Positions 1 to 7,125 of a stretch of DNA of 29,577 nucleotides are shown here, in pieces. The stretch is taken from contig JBBRXC010000005.1 in NCBI GenBank assembly GCA_038248745.1, forward strand, positions 1 through 29,577. Direction: 5' to 3'. Under the pieces are notes generated by a model, which searched no databases, was not told the origin of the DNA, and was given only the letters and a program-made list of their open reading frames with translations. The translations under genes were made by a program, and so were the position numbers. Position 1 is the stretch's first letter, and each line of letters begins with the position of its first letter. The stretch comes from JAENWH01 sp038248745 (GTDB taxonomy: Bacteria > Bacillota > Clostridia > Peptostreptococcales > Anaerovoracaceae).

Positions 1-1373
1 CACCATTTATTTATGGGGAGACCTCTCCTTTATACGATAATGACGCCATTAGGCTGAACCGTTTAGGCCTTTTCCTTGGAACAAATAATGGCTTTGAACT
101 TGATAAGCCTTGTGACAGATTGCAAGGTGCTGTCATGTTTATTCGGCTTGTCGGGGAGGAGAAAATTGCCATTTCAGAACCGAAGACGTCTCCTTTTGAA
201 GATATTACACAGGCTTGGGCGATGCCTTATATTGGGCAAATGTATGCACAGGGTTACTCAAATGGTACAAGCTTAACCACTTATGGGATTGGCGCTATGT
301 CTGCCGATCAGTTTTCCGCTTATATATTAAGAGCTTTGGGATACAGTGAAGCCAAGGGCGATTTTGTCTGGAGCACCTCCTTATCCACGCTTTTAGAATT
401 GGACATTATCTCAAAAAGAGATTTTGATATTATCAAAAGTGGTTCTTTTCTAAGAGATTATGCCGTTAAACTGGCAAGCAGCGCCTTGGATGCCACTCTT
501 AAGAATTCTGATACAACATTATATCAGCTTTTGCTGAAGCAGGGGGTTCTCCCCAAATATAGTATCCGACCACTTCCTGTATCAACGGGAACCGTTGTGA
601 CTTCCTATGAAGATATGACCGCTATTTTTCAGAGAATGCATGCCAACTTACAATATTCCGCAACCTTGAACACTCCCGGGCTTTCTCTTGAAACAATCAA
701 AGGCTGGTTGAACAAAATTATAAACACCTCTTCCTCAGATGCCTGGGGATGGAATATCGTTTCTACCTATAGTACAGATAAAAACTATCCTTCCAAAGTT
801 TCAATTAAATGGCTTTACACAGATGGGTATGAGGTTGCCTACTCTTATTTATATCCAACCAGTTCCTTAAACCTTACCGATAAAAATAAAGAAATCAGAG
901 ATGTTGTAGATTCTTTTCTTAAAAATGAAATTACTCAGGATATGAGTGATAGGGACAAGATCAAGGCTGTTCATGACTATTTAATCAAAACAACTCGATA
1001 CGATACAGCTTTGGTTCAGCGGGGAGAAATGAGTGTTGATAATACTTCTGATTCCTATTTGGCTTATGGTGTTTTAGTTAAAAAAATAGGCGTTTGTGAT
1101 GGCTACGCCAAAGCATTTAATCTGTTCATGGATATTTTAGGAATACCTTCAGAAAGAGTTGTTGGCACTTCCTTTTATAATAATAAAGCTGTCAGTCATG
1201 CTTGGAACAGAGTATTCGTTGATGATCAGTACTTAAACATTGATGTTACCTGGGACGACCCTGTGCCCGATCAAGGAAGTCGCATTCAATATAATTACTA
1301 TTTGATAACTGACAAAGAACTTGCAAAAGACCACAATTGGGACGCTTCCCAGTTTAAGCCAAATTATTATTAA
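1..1373 (+). CDS. SLH-domain surface protein with transglutaminase-like domain, 5'-truncated
   Basis: The reading frame is open from the window edge (first full codon at base 3) to the stop at 1371-1373, so the true start lies upstream and about 456 residues are visible. The first residues form the end of an S-layer homology repeat (RLNRLGLFLGTNNGFELDKP, then R-L-Q-G-A-V-M-F-I-R-L), and a second SLH-like segment follows (AWAMPYIGQMYAQGY to about base 400). SLH repeats bind secondary cell-wall polymers, so an exported, wall-bound protein is inferred; the signal peptide would be off the window. The C-terminal third is a transglutaminase-like papain fold: a Cys at 1095 (GVCDGYAKAF), His at 1197 (SHAWNRV) and Asp at 1242 (NIDVTWDDP) form the expected triad. 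It may be a cell-surface peptidase or crosslinking enzyme; the substrate is unknown. The frame ends 14 bases before the next gene. Confidence 0.85.
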   Translation, partial: PFIYGETSPLYDNDAIRLNRLGLFLGTNNGFELDKPCDRLQGAVMFIRLVGEEKIAISEPKTSPFEDITQAWAMPYIGQMYAQGYSNGTSLTTYGIGAMSADQFSAYILRALGYSEAKGDFVWSTSLSTLLELDIISKRDFDIIKSGSFLRDYAVKLASSALDATLKNSDTTLYQLLLKQGVLPKYSIRPLPVSTGTVVTSYEDMTAIFQRMHANLQYSATLNTPGLSLETIKGWLNKIINTSSSDAWGWNIVSTYSTDKNYPSKVSIKWLYTDGYEVAYSYLYPTSSLNLTDKNKEIRDVVDSFLKNEITQDMSDRDKIKAVHDYLIKTTRYDTALVQRGEMSVDNTSDSYLAYGVLVKKIGVCDGYAKAFNLFMDILGIPSERVVGTSFYNNKAVSHAWNRVFVDDQYLNIDVTWDDPVPDQGSRIQYNYYLITDKELAKDHNWDASQFKPNYY

Positions 1374-1387
1374 AAAGGGGATTGATC

Positions 1388-1834
1388 ATGGCTTTTTACT
1401 TTCCGATATTACTAATTATAGCCTCTAATGTTCTTTACCATATCTGCGCAAAGAGCGTTCCACTACAAATGAATCCTATGGTCAGCCTGATGATTACTTA
1501 CCTGGTCGCTGGTTCCTTAACGCTTTTTATGTTTTTTATGATGCCTCAAATTTTTACCATGGATAAGAAACTTGAAATTAGCCTTTTAGGTCAAATCAAG
1601 CAGGCAAACTGGGCGCCTTTCGTTTTAGGTTTCGTGATTGTCGGACTGGAGCTGGGCAATATTCTTATGTACAGGGCTGGCTGGAATATTAGTTTAGGCT
1701 CTTTAGTAAGCAATATAAGCCTAGCTGTTATTTTACTGGCTCTAGGTGTATTACTTTATAAAGAGTCCATCAGCACCAGCCAGGTTTTTGGCATTGGCCT
1801 TTGTATCGTTGGCCTGATTTTTATTAACAAATAA
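1388..1834 (+). CDS. Small four-helix DMT/EamA-type membrane protein
   Basis: This 148-residue protein has four hydrophobic segments (about residues 2-20, 30-52, 72-98 and 108-145), the half-size topology of SMR and single-EamA transporters that work as dimers. The ATG at 1388 is preferred because a GGGG ribosome-binding sequence at 1377-1380 lies seven bases upstream. Segment 1 reads LLIIASNVLYHICAK; the membrane glutamate used by classical SMR multidrug pumps (Glu14 of EmrE) appears to be replaced by Asn, so proton-coupled cation efflux of the EmrE kind is unlikely. The last helix (FGIGLCIVGLIFINK) is typical of EamA proteins. It may be cotranscribed with the surface-protein gene 14 bases upstream, and it ends just before a terminator. 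The substrate is unknown. Confidence 0.75.
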   Translation: MAFYFPILLIIASNVLYHICAKSVPLQMNPMVSLMITYLVAGSLTLFMFFMMPQIFTMDKKLEISLLGQIKQANWAPFVLGFVIVGLELGNILMYRAGWNISLGSLVSNISLAVILLALGVLLYKESISTSQVFGIGLCIVGLIFINK

Positions 1835-1862
1835 CTAATTTTTCAGGTATTTTTAATAAACA

Positions 1863-1903
1863 GGATCCCCTTAAAATGCGTAGTTTTCATTTTAAAGGGA
1901 TCC
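1863..1903. terminator. Bidirectional Rho-independent terminator
   Basis: A 16-bp stem (GGATCCCCTTAAAATG at 1863-1878 pairing with 1888-1903, one mismatch) closes a nine-base loop. T-rich sequence follows on both strands. It lies between the convergent DMT-protein and aminotransferase genes, so it probably serves both. Confidence 0.8.
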
Positions 1904-1950
1904 CTATTATTTTGTGTAAAGCTTTAAATTTCAATTAAATCGCCTATTAG

Positions 1951-2012
1951 CAATCCACGATTTGTTAAATAACCTACAATACAATTCACGATTTATTCAA
2001 TAATCGCCAATA
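1951..2012. repeat. Tandem duplication (31 bp x 2) across the aminotransferase stop codon
   Basis: Two adjacent 31-base units (1951-1981 and 1982-2012) agree at 25 of 31 positions; both begin CAAT(C/T)CACGATTT. The second unit contains the last codons and stop (1993-1995) of the minus-strand aminotransferase. The sequence just before 1951 (TCAATTAAATCGCC) looks like a decayed partial third copy. Confidence 0.7.
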
Positions 2013-3351
2013 CAATTTCTCTGAATACAGCGGTATGTCGATCAATATCCGCGAGTGTAGTCGCGCTTGTAATCAATGCCATATTATGGAATGGCGTCAT
2101 TAAGATCCCTCTGTTAAGTGAAGCCAAATGCATATATTGATCTAGTTCAAAATCTACTGCAGCTTCGGCCTCTCCTCCATTTTTAGCGGGAATCTTTTTG
2201 AACCAGTATTCAGTTCTGCAACCCAGTTGGATTGTATTCCACGGAAGATCAAATTCATTGATTACCCCTTGTACGCCCTCATTAAACTTTGTTGCCATTG
2301 GTATAGTTTTATCATAAAAATCTTGCGTAAGTACTTCACTTAAGGTTGTTCTCATGACATGCATGGTTAATGCATTTGCTGCCAGCGTTCCTCCTATGCC
2401 TCCGATATCACATAGTTCATAAGGAATGGCTGCTGCAATCTTATTGCCCAATTCTTCAGAAAAGCCATATGCCGCTGCTGGAATTCCAGAGGCCACAGTT
2501 TTGCCAACAACGACAGCATCGGGGTCAAGATTGTATTCTTTGGTATACCCTCCAACTCCAGTACAAATGGTATGGGTTTCGTCAATTATTAAATAGACGC
2601 CATATTGTCTTGTTAATTTTCTTAATGCATCATGATATCCTGGATCCGGATGGACGATCCCACAATTTGTCATCACTGGCTCAGCAAGAACACAAGCAAT
2701 TTCTCCAGTTTTAAGAGCGGCTTCCAACGCAGGGATATCATTCCATTCTATCATTACTGTAGTTTCTGCCGGATCAACCTGTGGCCCAAGATTTCCGGGT
2801 TTCGCAACGGTTAGTCCTGTTTTTTCATCAATGATAGCAACCGTTTCATCTACAGTGCCATGATAACACCAATTATAAGCAAGAATCTTTTTCTTGCCCG
2901 TTACTTCTCTGCAAAGTCGAAGAACGAACCTGTTTGCATCTGTTGCGCTGGTTGCAAACTGCCAGTATTTTACTTTAAATCTTCTTGTCAGTTCTTCTCC
3001 ATTCCAAGCACAATCTTCTACTGGAAGCATAAAGGTTGTTCCCAATTTTACATATTCACAAATTGCATTTACAGAGGCTTCAACGGCATGCCCAATCATT
3101 GACCCAGTATCACCCAAGCACAAATCCAAATATTCGTTTCCGTCAATATCTGTAAATTTGGCGCCCTTTGCTTCTTTTACACATACGGGATAACTTCCAG
3201 CCCATTTCACCATCCAGTTCATAGGGACTCCCTGCAGCAAGCTCCCTTTTGCCTTTTCAAAGGCCGCTTTTGATTTAGGGTGATTCACCTCAAATAACAG
3301 ACATTCCTTTTCATAAGCGTTTTTTAACTTTTCTCTATTTATGGTCCCCAT
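1993..3351 (-). CDS. Class-III PLP-dependent aminotransferase (glutamate-1-semialdehyde aminomutase-like)
   Basis: This is a 452-residue fold-type I, class-III PLP enzyme. Visible features are the cofactor region YNWCYHG (about residues 159-165), the Asp that contacts the pyridine nitrogen in LIIDETHT (Asp257), and the Schiff-base Lys in VVVGKTVASG (Lys284). The overall pattern is closest to the GSA aminomutase/aspartate-aminotransferase-family branch, but no haem genes are nearby, so a catabolic or amino-acid-modifying role is more likely; the substrate cannot be named. The frame could extend upstream to 3450, but the ATG at 3351 has an AAAGGAG site at the right distance and the extension would run through a sigma-54 promoter, so the shorter start is chosen. 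The gene is monocistronic, with a terminator at 1863-1903. Confidence 0.88.
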   Translation of the reverse strand: MGTINREKLKNAYEKECLLFEVNHPKSKAAFEKAKGSLLQGVPMNWMVKWAGSYPVCVKEAKGAKFTDIDGNEYLDLCLGDTGSMIGHAVEASVNAICEYVKLGTTFMLPVEDCAWNGEELTRRFKVKYWQFATSATDANRFVLRLCREVTGKKKILAYNWCYHGTVDETVAIIDEKTGLTVAKPGNLGPQVDPAETTVMIEWNDIPALEAALKTGEIACVLAEPVMTNCGIVHPDPGYHDALRKLTRQYGVYLIIDETHTICTGVGGYTKEYNLDPDAVVVGKTVASGIPAAAYGFSEELGNKIAAAIPYELCDIGGIGGTLAANALTMHVMRTTLSEVLTQDFYDKTIPMATKFNEGVQGVINEFDLPWNTIQLGCRTEYWFKKIPAKNGGEAEAAVDFELDQYMHLASLNRGILMTPFHNMALITSATTLADIDRHTAVFREIVLAIIE

Positions 3352-3405
3352 ATTAATACTCTCCTTTAGTTGCATAATACTGTGATAATTTATACTATTA
3401 TATAA

Positions 3406-3421
3406 AGCAAAAGCCGTGCCA
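3406..3421 (-). promoter_or_regulatory. Sigma-54 (RpoN) -24/-12 promoter of the aminotransferase gene
   Basis: Read on the minus strand the sequence is TGGCACGGCTTTTGCT, which fits the consensus TGGCACG-N4-TTGCW at every fixed position, with the GG and GC elements at the required spacing. Predicted transcription starts near 3395, about 44 bases before the ATG at 3351, leaving a normal leader with the AAAGGAG site. Confidence 0.85.
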
Positions 3422-3558
3422 AATCTGTTTTTAATTGTTGATTTAAGCACAGCTTTCTATTTTTTGTTTGTTTTTCAACGTTTTCCCCATGAATGAACTT
3501 CAATTATTCTTTATAAACGCCTATTAAATTTCCTACTTGGGGCGTCTTTCAAGCTATT

Positions 3559-3599
3559 TATTGTCATATTTGACAATAATAACTCAAATCTGACAATTA
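3559..3599. promoter_or_regulatory. Candidate activator (enhancer) sites for the sigma-54 promoter
   Basis: A perfect palindrome, TATTGTCA-N4-TGACAATA (3559-3578), is followed by a second, half-degenerate copy (TCA-N4-TGACAA, 3584-3596) whose centre is 20 bp away. The sites lie about 170-195 bp upstream of the predicted sigma-54 start, the usual range for enhancer-binding-protein sites. The second copy overlaps the end of the alkyltransferase gene. Function is inferred from position and symmetry. Confidence 0.5.
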
Positions 3600-4088
3600 T
3601 AGTTCCCTTGCTCTGCTTTCAAGTGCAAGTAATTTTTCTTTTAAAGCTATTCCGCCTCCATAGCCTGTCATTTTACCATTCATTCCTATTACACGATGGC
3701 ATGGAATAATAATTGATATTGGATTTTTGTTATTTGCATGGCCTACCGCTCTGCATGCTGTTGGGCAACCAATCTGTTCAGCAATTTGCTTGTAACTCCG
3801 GGTTTCGCCATATGGAATTCCCTTTAATGCTTCCCAGACCTTCTCTTGAAATTCGCTACCTAATGGTTTTAATGGAATCTCAAAATCTTTCCTTGTCCCA
3901 GAAAAGTACTCATCCAACTGCTGTTGCGTTTTTTTTATTAAAGGTGTTTCTCGAACAATATGGCTTTTCCCTACCATCTCATTAAGTTTCACTTCAGTTG
4001 AAAATAAGAGATGCGTAATAAAACCCGCTGTTTCTACAATAGCAATATCCCCCACTAAAGTTTTTTTATATATAAATACTTTTTTCAT
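3597..4088 (-). CDS. ogt: Methylated-DNA--[protein]-cysteine S-methyltransferase (O6-alkylguanine-DNA alkyltransferase)
   Basis: This 163-residue protein removes alkyl groups from O6 of guanine in DNA by transferring them irreversibly to its own cysteine. The active-site motif PCHRV is present (Cys130), preceded by the helix-turn-helix with the arginine finger region (SYKQIAEQIGCPTACRAVGHANNKNP) and followed by GYGGG, as in Ogt/AGT proteins of usual length. An AGGAG site lies upstream of the ATG, inside the preceding gene. The start overlaps the end of the SprT-like gene by 23 bases in another frame, so the two are almost certainly translated from one message. Confidence 0.93.
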   Translation of the reverse strand: MKKVFIYKKTLVGDIAIVETAGFITHLLFSTEVKLNEMVGKSHIVRETPLIKKTQQQLDEYFSGTRKDFEIPLKPLGSEFQEKVWEALKGIPYGETRSYKQIAEQIGCPTACRAVGHANNKNPISIIIPCHRVIGMNGKMTGYGGGIALKEKLLALESRAREL

Positions 4089-4593
4089 TTTTTTGCTCCT
4101 GCCTCTCCAATTTACCGCCGCATTTACATCGATAAAGATGGGTATGCGTCACCAGTCTAGATCGTTTTGTTCTTTCGATCGCTTGTCCACAACCCTTGCA
4201 AATAAATAGATACCGAGCATTTTTATTATTTTTGTAAATACTTTCTGGCTTTATCCCAAGTTCCTCTGGATTAGAGGTTCTTTTGATCTTATACCCATAT
4301 GCATTGTTCATAGCTTCTGCATGGGATTTCCAAAGCTTGCTGTGGTTTTGGCAGCCTGGACAAGTGTGCAGTATCTCATGTGCAAGAATTAGCAAAAGAG
4401 AGGTTTCTGGGCCATTTACTATAGCCCCTGAAACCTCAATGATATATACTCCCTTATTTTTTTTACAGCACCCGAACCTTGTCTTTGCCCGATTATTCAC
4501 AACAACACTTTCCAGAATATTCTTTGATACTGGAATGCCTATGGCCGTTGCCTGTGAAATAACCTCTTTCATTTTTATGGAAATATATGTCAT
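4066..4593 (-). CDS. SprT-like zinc metalloprotease domain protein
   Basis: The 175-residue protein carries a gluzincin-type HExxH motif in LAHEILHTCPGCQNH (His72, Glu73, His76, probable third ligand His84) and a C-terminal zinc ribbon (C132-x2-C135 and C156-x-C158), the layout of SprT-like proteins. Eukaryotic relatives (Spartan/SPRTN) cleave DNA-protein crosslinks; the bacterial family is poorly characterised. The start ATG has an AAGGGA site. The gene lies 26 bases after parB with a parS site in the gap, and it overlaps the alkyltransferase gene downstream, which hints at a DNA-damage role. That role is inference. Confidence 0.8.
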   Translation of the reverse strand: MTYISIKMKEVISQATAIGIPVSKNILESVVVNNRAKTRFGCCKKNKGVYIIEVSGAIVNGPETSLLLILAHEILHTCPGCQNHSKLWKSHAEAMNNAYGYKIKRTSNPEELGIKPESIYKNNKNARYLFICKGCGQAIERTKRSRLVTHTHLYRCKCGGKLERQEQKNEKSIYI

Positions 4594-4604
4594 TTATTAT
4601 CCCT

Positions 4605-4620
4605 TGTTTCACGTGAAACT
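4605..4620. promoter_or_regulatory. parS centromere site (one mismatch)
   Basis: The sequence TGTTTCACGTGAAACT matches the 16-bp ParB-binding consensus TGTTTCACGTGAAACA at 15 positions. It lies between parB and the SprT-like gene and shares its last base with the parB stop codon. Confidence 0.92.
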
Positions 4621-5513
4621 TATCTTAAAGACCTTAGTAAATCAATGATTCTATCAAGTTCTTCTTTGCTGAAATATTGTATTTCAAGCTTTCCTTTTTT
4701 GCCCGAATATTTCAATTGCACTTTTGTCCCTAAAATTTCTTTTAATTCTTCCTCTACACAGGCAATTTCAAGGGATTTCTTCTTTTTTAATGGTTTTGCT
4801 TTGCCGCCTGCCAAATTTTTCTTTGAAAGTTTTTCCATTTCTCTCACAGAAATTTGCTCTTTTGCCGCATACTTTGCTAGCTCCAGTTGAATTTTTTTGT
4901 CTTCTATCCCTATGATTGCTCTTGCATGTCCCGTACTCAGCAACCCATTTGTAACAAATTCCTGTATTTCAGCTGGCAGTTTCAGCAGTCTTAATGCATT
5001 GGTGATATAAGGTCTACTCTTTCCCACACTTTTAGAAATCTGTTCCTGTGTCAGCCCAAAGGTTATGACCATCTGGCTAAGCGCTTCCGCCTCTTCCATT
5101 GGGTTAAGATCTTCCCGCTGCATGTTTTCAATAATTGAAACAAGCATATTTTGTTCTTCTGTTAAGTTTCTTAATATAGACGGAACTTTTTTAAGCCCTG
5201 CTTTCCTTGCAGCTCTCCATCTTCTTTCTCCAGCGACAATTTCATAGCCTTCGCCTGTTTTTCGAACCATAATAGGCTGTAATATGCCATGAACTTCTAT
5301 TGACTTTGCCAGTTCCTCGATTTTTTCATCATCAAAGTTTTTTCTTGGCTGTTTGCTGTTAGGGCTTATACTATTTATATCTATAAAATATATTCCGTTT
5401 TCATCAGCATCATCCCTATTTCTAACGTTTCTGATATCAGTAGCTTCAATATCCATATCTTCAAACAATGCGCTGAGACCTTTTCCCAGCCCGCCTATTC
5501 TTGAGGCTACCAT
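4620..5513 (-). CDS. parB: Chromosome-partitioning protein ParB/Spo0J
   Basis: This 297-residue CTP-dependent clamp loads at parS and spreads to build the centromere complex that recruits SMC and stimulates ParA. The CTP-binding N-terminal domain has the GERRWRA motif (residues 95-101) and ENMQREDLNP (129-138). The helix-turn-helix that reads parS covers about 152-180 (GLTQEQISKSVGKSRPYITN), and a C-terminal dimerisation domain follows. The start overlaps the end of parA by 7 bases, with its GGAGG site inside parA. The size is normal and both parS sites are adjacent. Confidence 0.96.
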   Translation of the reverse strand: MVASRIGGLGKGLSALFEDMDIEATDIRNVRNRDDADENGIYFIDINSISPNSKQPRKNFDDEKIEELAKSIEVHGILQPIMVRKTGEGYEIVAGERRWRAARKAGLKKVPSILRNLTEEQNMLVSIIENMQREDLNPMEEAEALSQMVITFGLTQEQISKSVGKSRPYITNALRLLKLPAEIQEFVTNGLLSTGHARAIIGIEDKKIQLELAKYAAKEQISVREMEKLSKKNLAGGKAKPLKKKKSLEIACVEEELKEILGTKVQLKYSGKKGKLEIQYFSKEELDRIIDLLRSLR

Positions 5514-6286
5514 TCAGAACCTCCTTCCAGTTCTAGAAATTCTTCTGCAAATTCGTTATATGCTTCTGCGCCCTTTGATTTTGGGTCATATTGAGTTATT
5601 GGAAGCCCAAAACTTGGCGCTTCCGCCAATCTAACATTCCTAGGGATCACTGTGGAATACACTTTTTCTTTAAAATACTTTTTCACTTCTTCAACTACCT
5701 GAATAGACAAGTTGGTTCTTCCATCAAACATAGAAAGAATAACTCCTTGAATTTCGAGAGTAGGATTCAGGCTCTTCCTTACAAGCTCAATCGTGCTCAC
5801 CAGCTGGCTTACTCCTTCTAAGGCATAAAACTCGCACTGAATTGGTATCAGAACACTGTCCACCGCTGTCAGCGAATTGATTGTCAACAGTCCTAAAGAA
5901 GGAGGACAATCAATAAAAATATAATCGTATCTGTCTCTGATTTTATCGAGTGCTCTTTTAAGTCTTTTCTCTCTTCCTTCCAGCCTAACCAACTCTATTT
6001 CTGCCCCTGCCAGTTGCACGCTTGCCGGAATAATATCCAGATTTTTAACGATAGTAGGGATAATGGCTTCACTTGGATGCATTTTTTCATCGATTAGCAC
6101 CTCATATGTAGTCTTCAACAGTCCCTTTTTCTTGATTCCAATACCACTTGTCGTATTTCCTTGCGGGTCTATATCAAGAATCAGTACTTTCTTCCCTTTT
6201 AGCGCCAAACAAGCCGCTAGATTAATATTTGTTGTCGTTTTCCCTACGCCACCCTTTTGATTAAAAATTGCTATTGCTTTACCCAA
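5507..6286 (-). CDS. parA: Chromosome-partitioning ATPase ParA/Soj
   Basis: This 259-residue deviant-Walker ATPase has the signature KGGVGKTT (residues 11-18, with both lysines Lys11 and Lys16), the Walker A' region LILDIDPQGN and Walker B DYIFIDCPPSLG. ATP-dependent DNA binding and ParB-stimulated hydrolysis move origins apart; the Soj homologue also regulates DnaA. Translation must begin at TTG (6286): GGGGAGG lies seven bases upstream and there is no in-frame ATG or GTG before the conserved N-terminus, only an out-of-frame ATG. A promoter is proposed at 6323-6351. Confidence 0.96.
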   Translation of the reverse strand: MGKAIAIFNQKGGVGKTTTNINLAACLALKGKKVLILDIDPQGNTTSGIGIKKKGLLKTTYEVLIDEKMHPSEAIIPTIVKNLDIIPASVQLAGAEIELVRLEGREKRLKRALDKIRDRYDYIFIDCPPSLGLLTINSLTAVDSVLIPIQCEFYALEGVSQLVSTIELVRKSLNPTLEIQGVILSMFDGRTNLSIQVVEEVKKYFKEKVYSTVIPRNVRLAEAPSFGLPITQYDPKSKGAEAYNEFAEEFLELEGGSEW

Positions 6287-6322
6287 TACATTACCTCCCC
6301 TGTTGCTCTTTTATTGTAGTTA

Positions 6323-6351
6323 ATTATATATCACTCCTGCCTTTTTCACCA
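6323..6351 (-). promoter_or_regulatory. Putative sigma-A promoter of parAB
   Basis: On the minus strand a perfect -10 TATAAT (6323-6328) is separated by 17 bp from a weak -35 TGGTGA (6346-6351). It follows the rsmG terminator and the parS site and is the only good -10 in the gap. Confidence 0.45.
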
Positions 6352-6374
6352 CAAGTTTTTTTACCAAACTAATT

Positions 6375-6390
6375 TGTTTCACGTGAAACA
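6375..6390. promoter_or_regulatory. parS centromere site (perfect)
   Basis: TGTTTCACGTGAAACA matches the parS consensus exactly. It lies upstream of parA, between the putative parA promoter and the rsmG terminator, so bound ParB could also repress parAB. Confidence 0.96.
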
Positions 6391-6392
6391 TT

Positions 6393-6432
6393 AAAAAAAG
6401 AGCTGTCAAAATTTCTATTTCAACGGCTCTTT
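6393..6432 (-). terminator. Rho-independent terminator of the mnmE-mnmG-rsmG operon
   Basis: On the minus strand AAAGAGC pairs with GCTCTTT (7 bp), and inside it GTTGAAAT pairs with ATTTTGAC (8 bp with two G-U pairs) around an AGAA loop. A run of seven T follows. The left arm is formed by the last codons and stop (6415-6417) of rsmG. Confidence 0.85.
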
Positions 6433-7125
6433 GGAAGGGGTTCCAGCTTTTCTTGGGTATTGCATTGGCGTATTCTTGATTTTGTTTATAATTATTATTT
6501 TATGATTTAATCCCAGATTATCTATTGTTACTGATCTTTCATCTACCAGTTTGCCTCCTAGAAGGCGTATTGCCTTTTGACCCTCATCCAGCTCCTTTTC
6601 AAAATCAGAACCTTTGTAGGCTAATAGACTTCCTCCCACTTTAATAAACGGCAAAGTATATTCCATCAGTACTGCTGTGTTTGCAACGGCTCTAACCACA
6701 CATAAATCATATTTTTCTCTGTGTTTCTTGTCTCGCGCTAAATCTTCTGCTCTTCCGTGAAGTGTTGTCACATTATTGATTCCAAGATCACTACAAAGCT
6801 CATCCACAACCTTTAACCTTTTCTTCAGAGAGTCCATCAAAACAAACTGTTTTTCAGGAAAGACAATGGCGAGAGGAACACCTGGAAACCCTGCCCCCGT
6901 TCCCACATCGATTATTTTGCAAGCTCGCTTCAGTTCATCAAACTCATAGCAAAGTAGCGAATCAATATAGTGCTTCCTGATAAATTCCTCTTTATCCGTA
7001 ATTGCAGTCAAATTAATCTTTTCATTCCATTCTAGAATGCCTTCCATATACAGTTGAAATGTATGGAGCATTTCCTCCGAAGTCTTTATTTTTAACTGCT
7101 CCAGCGCCATTTTTAGTTGATTCAT
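6415..7125 (-). CDS. rsmG: 16S rRNA (guanine-N7)-methyltransferase RsmG
   Basis: This 236-residue SAM-dependent methyltransferase modifies G527 (E. coli numbering) of 16S rRNA. The SAM loop DVGTGAGFPGVPLA is at about residues 73-86, preceded by the family helix EWNEKINLTAITDKEEFIRKHY (shown with a break: EWNEKINLTAI then TDKEEF) and followed by the SLKKRLKVVDEL segment. The ATG overlaps the mnmG stop as ATGA, so the genes are translationally coupled. Length is normal. Confidence 0.95.
   Translation of the reverse strand: MNQLKMALEQLKIKTSEEMLHTFQLYMEGILEWNEKINLTAITDKEEFIRKHYIDSLLCYEFDELKRACKIIDVGTGAGFPGVPLAIVFPEKQFVLMDSLKKRLKVVDELCSDLGINNVTTLHGRAEDLARDKKHREKYDLCVVRAVANTAVLMEYTLPFIKVGGSLLAYKGSDFEKELDEGQKAIRLLGGKLVDERSVTIDNLGLNHKIIIINKIKNTPMQYPRKAGTPSKEPLK

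Noticed and set aside
3352..3450. N-terminal extension of the aminotransferase
   Set aside because: It would encode the sigma-54 promoter and its -12/-24 elements, and the ATG at 3351 has the strong AAAGGAG site.
3559..3578. Palindrome after ogt considered as a terminator
   Set aside because: The stem is AT-rich and has no T-run on the minus strand; its symmetry and position fit a protein-binding site better.
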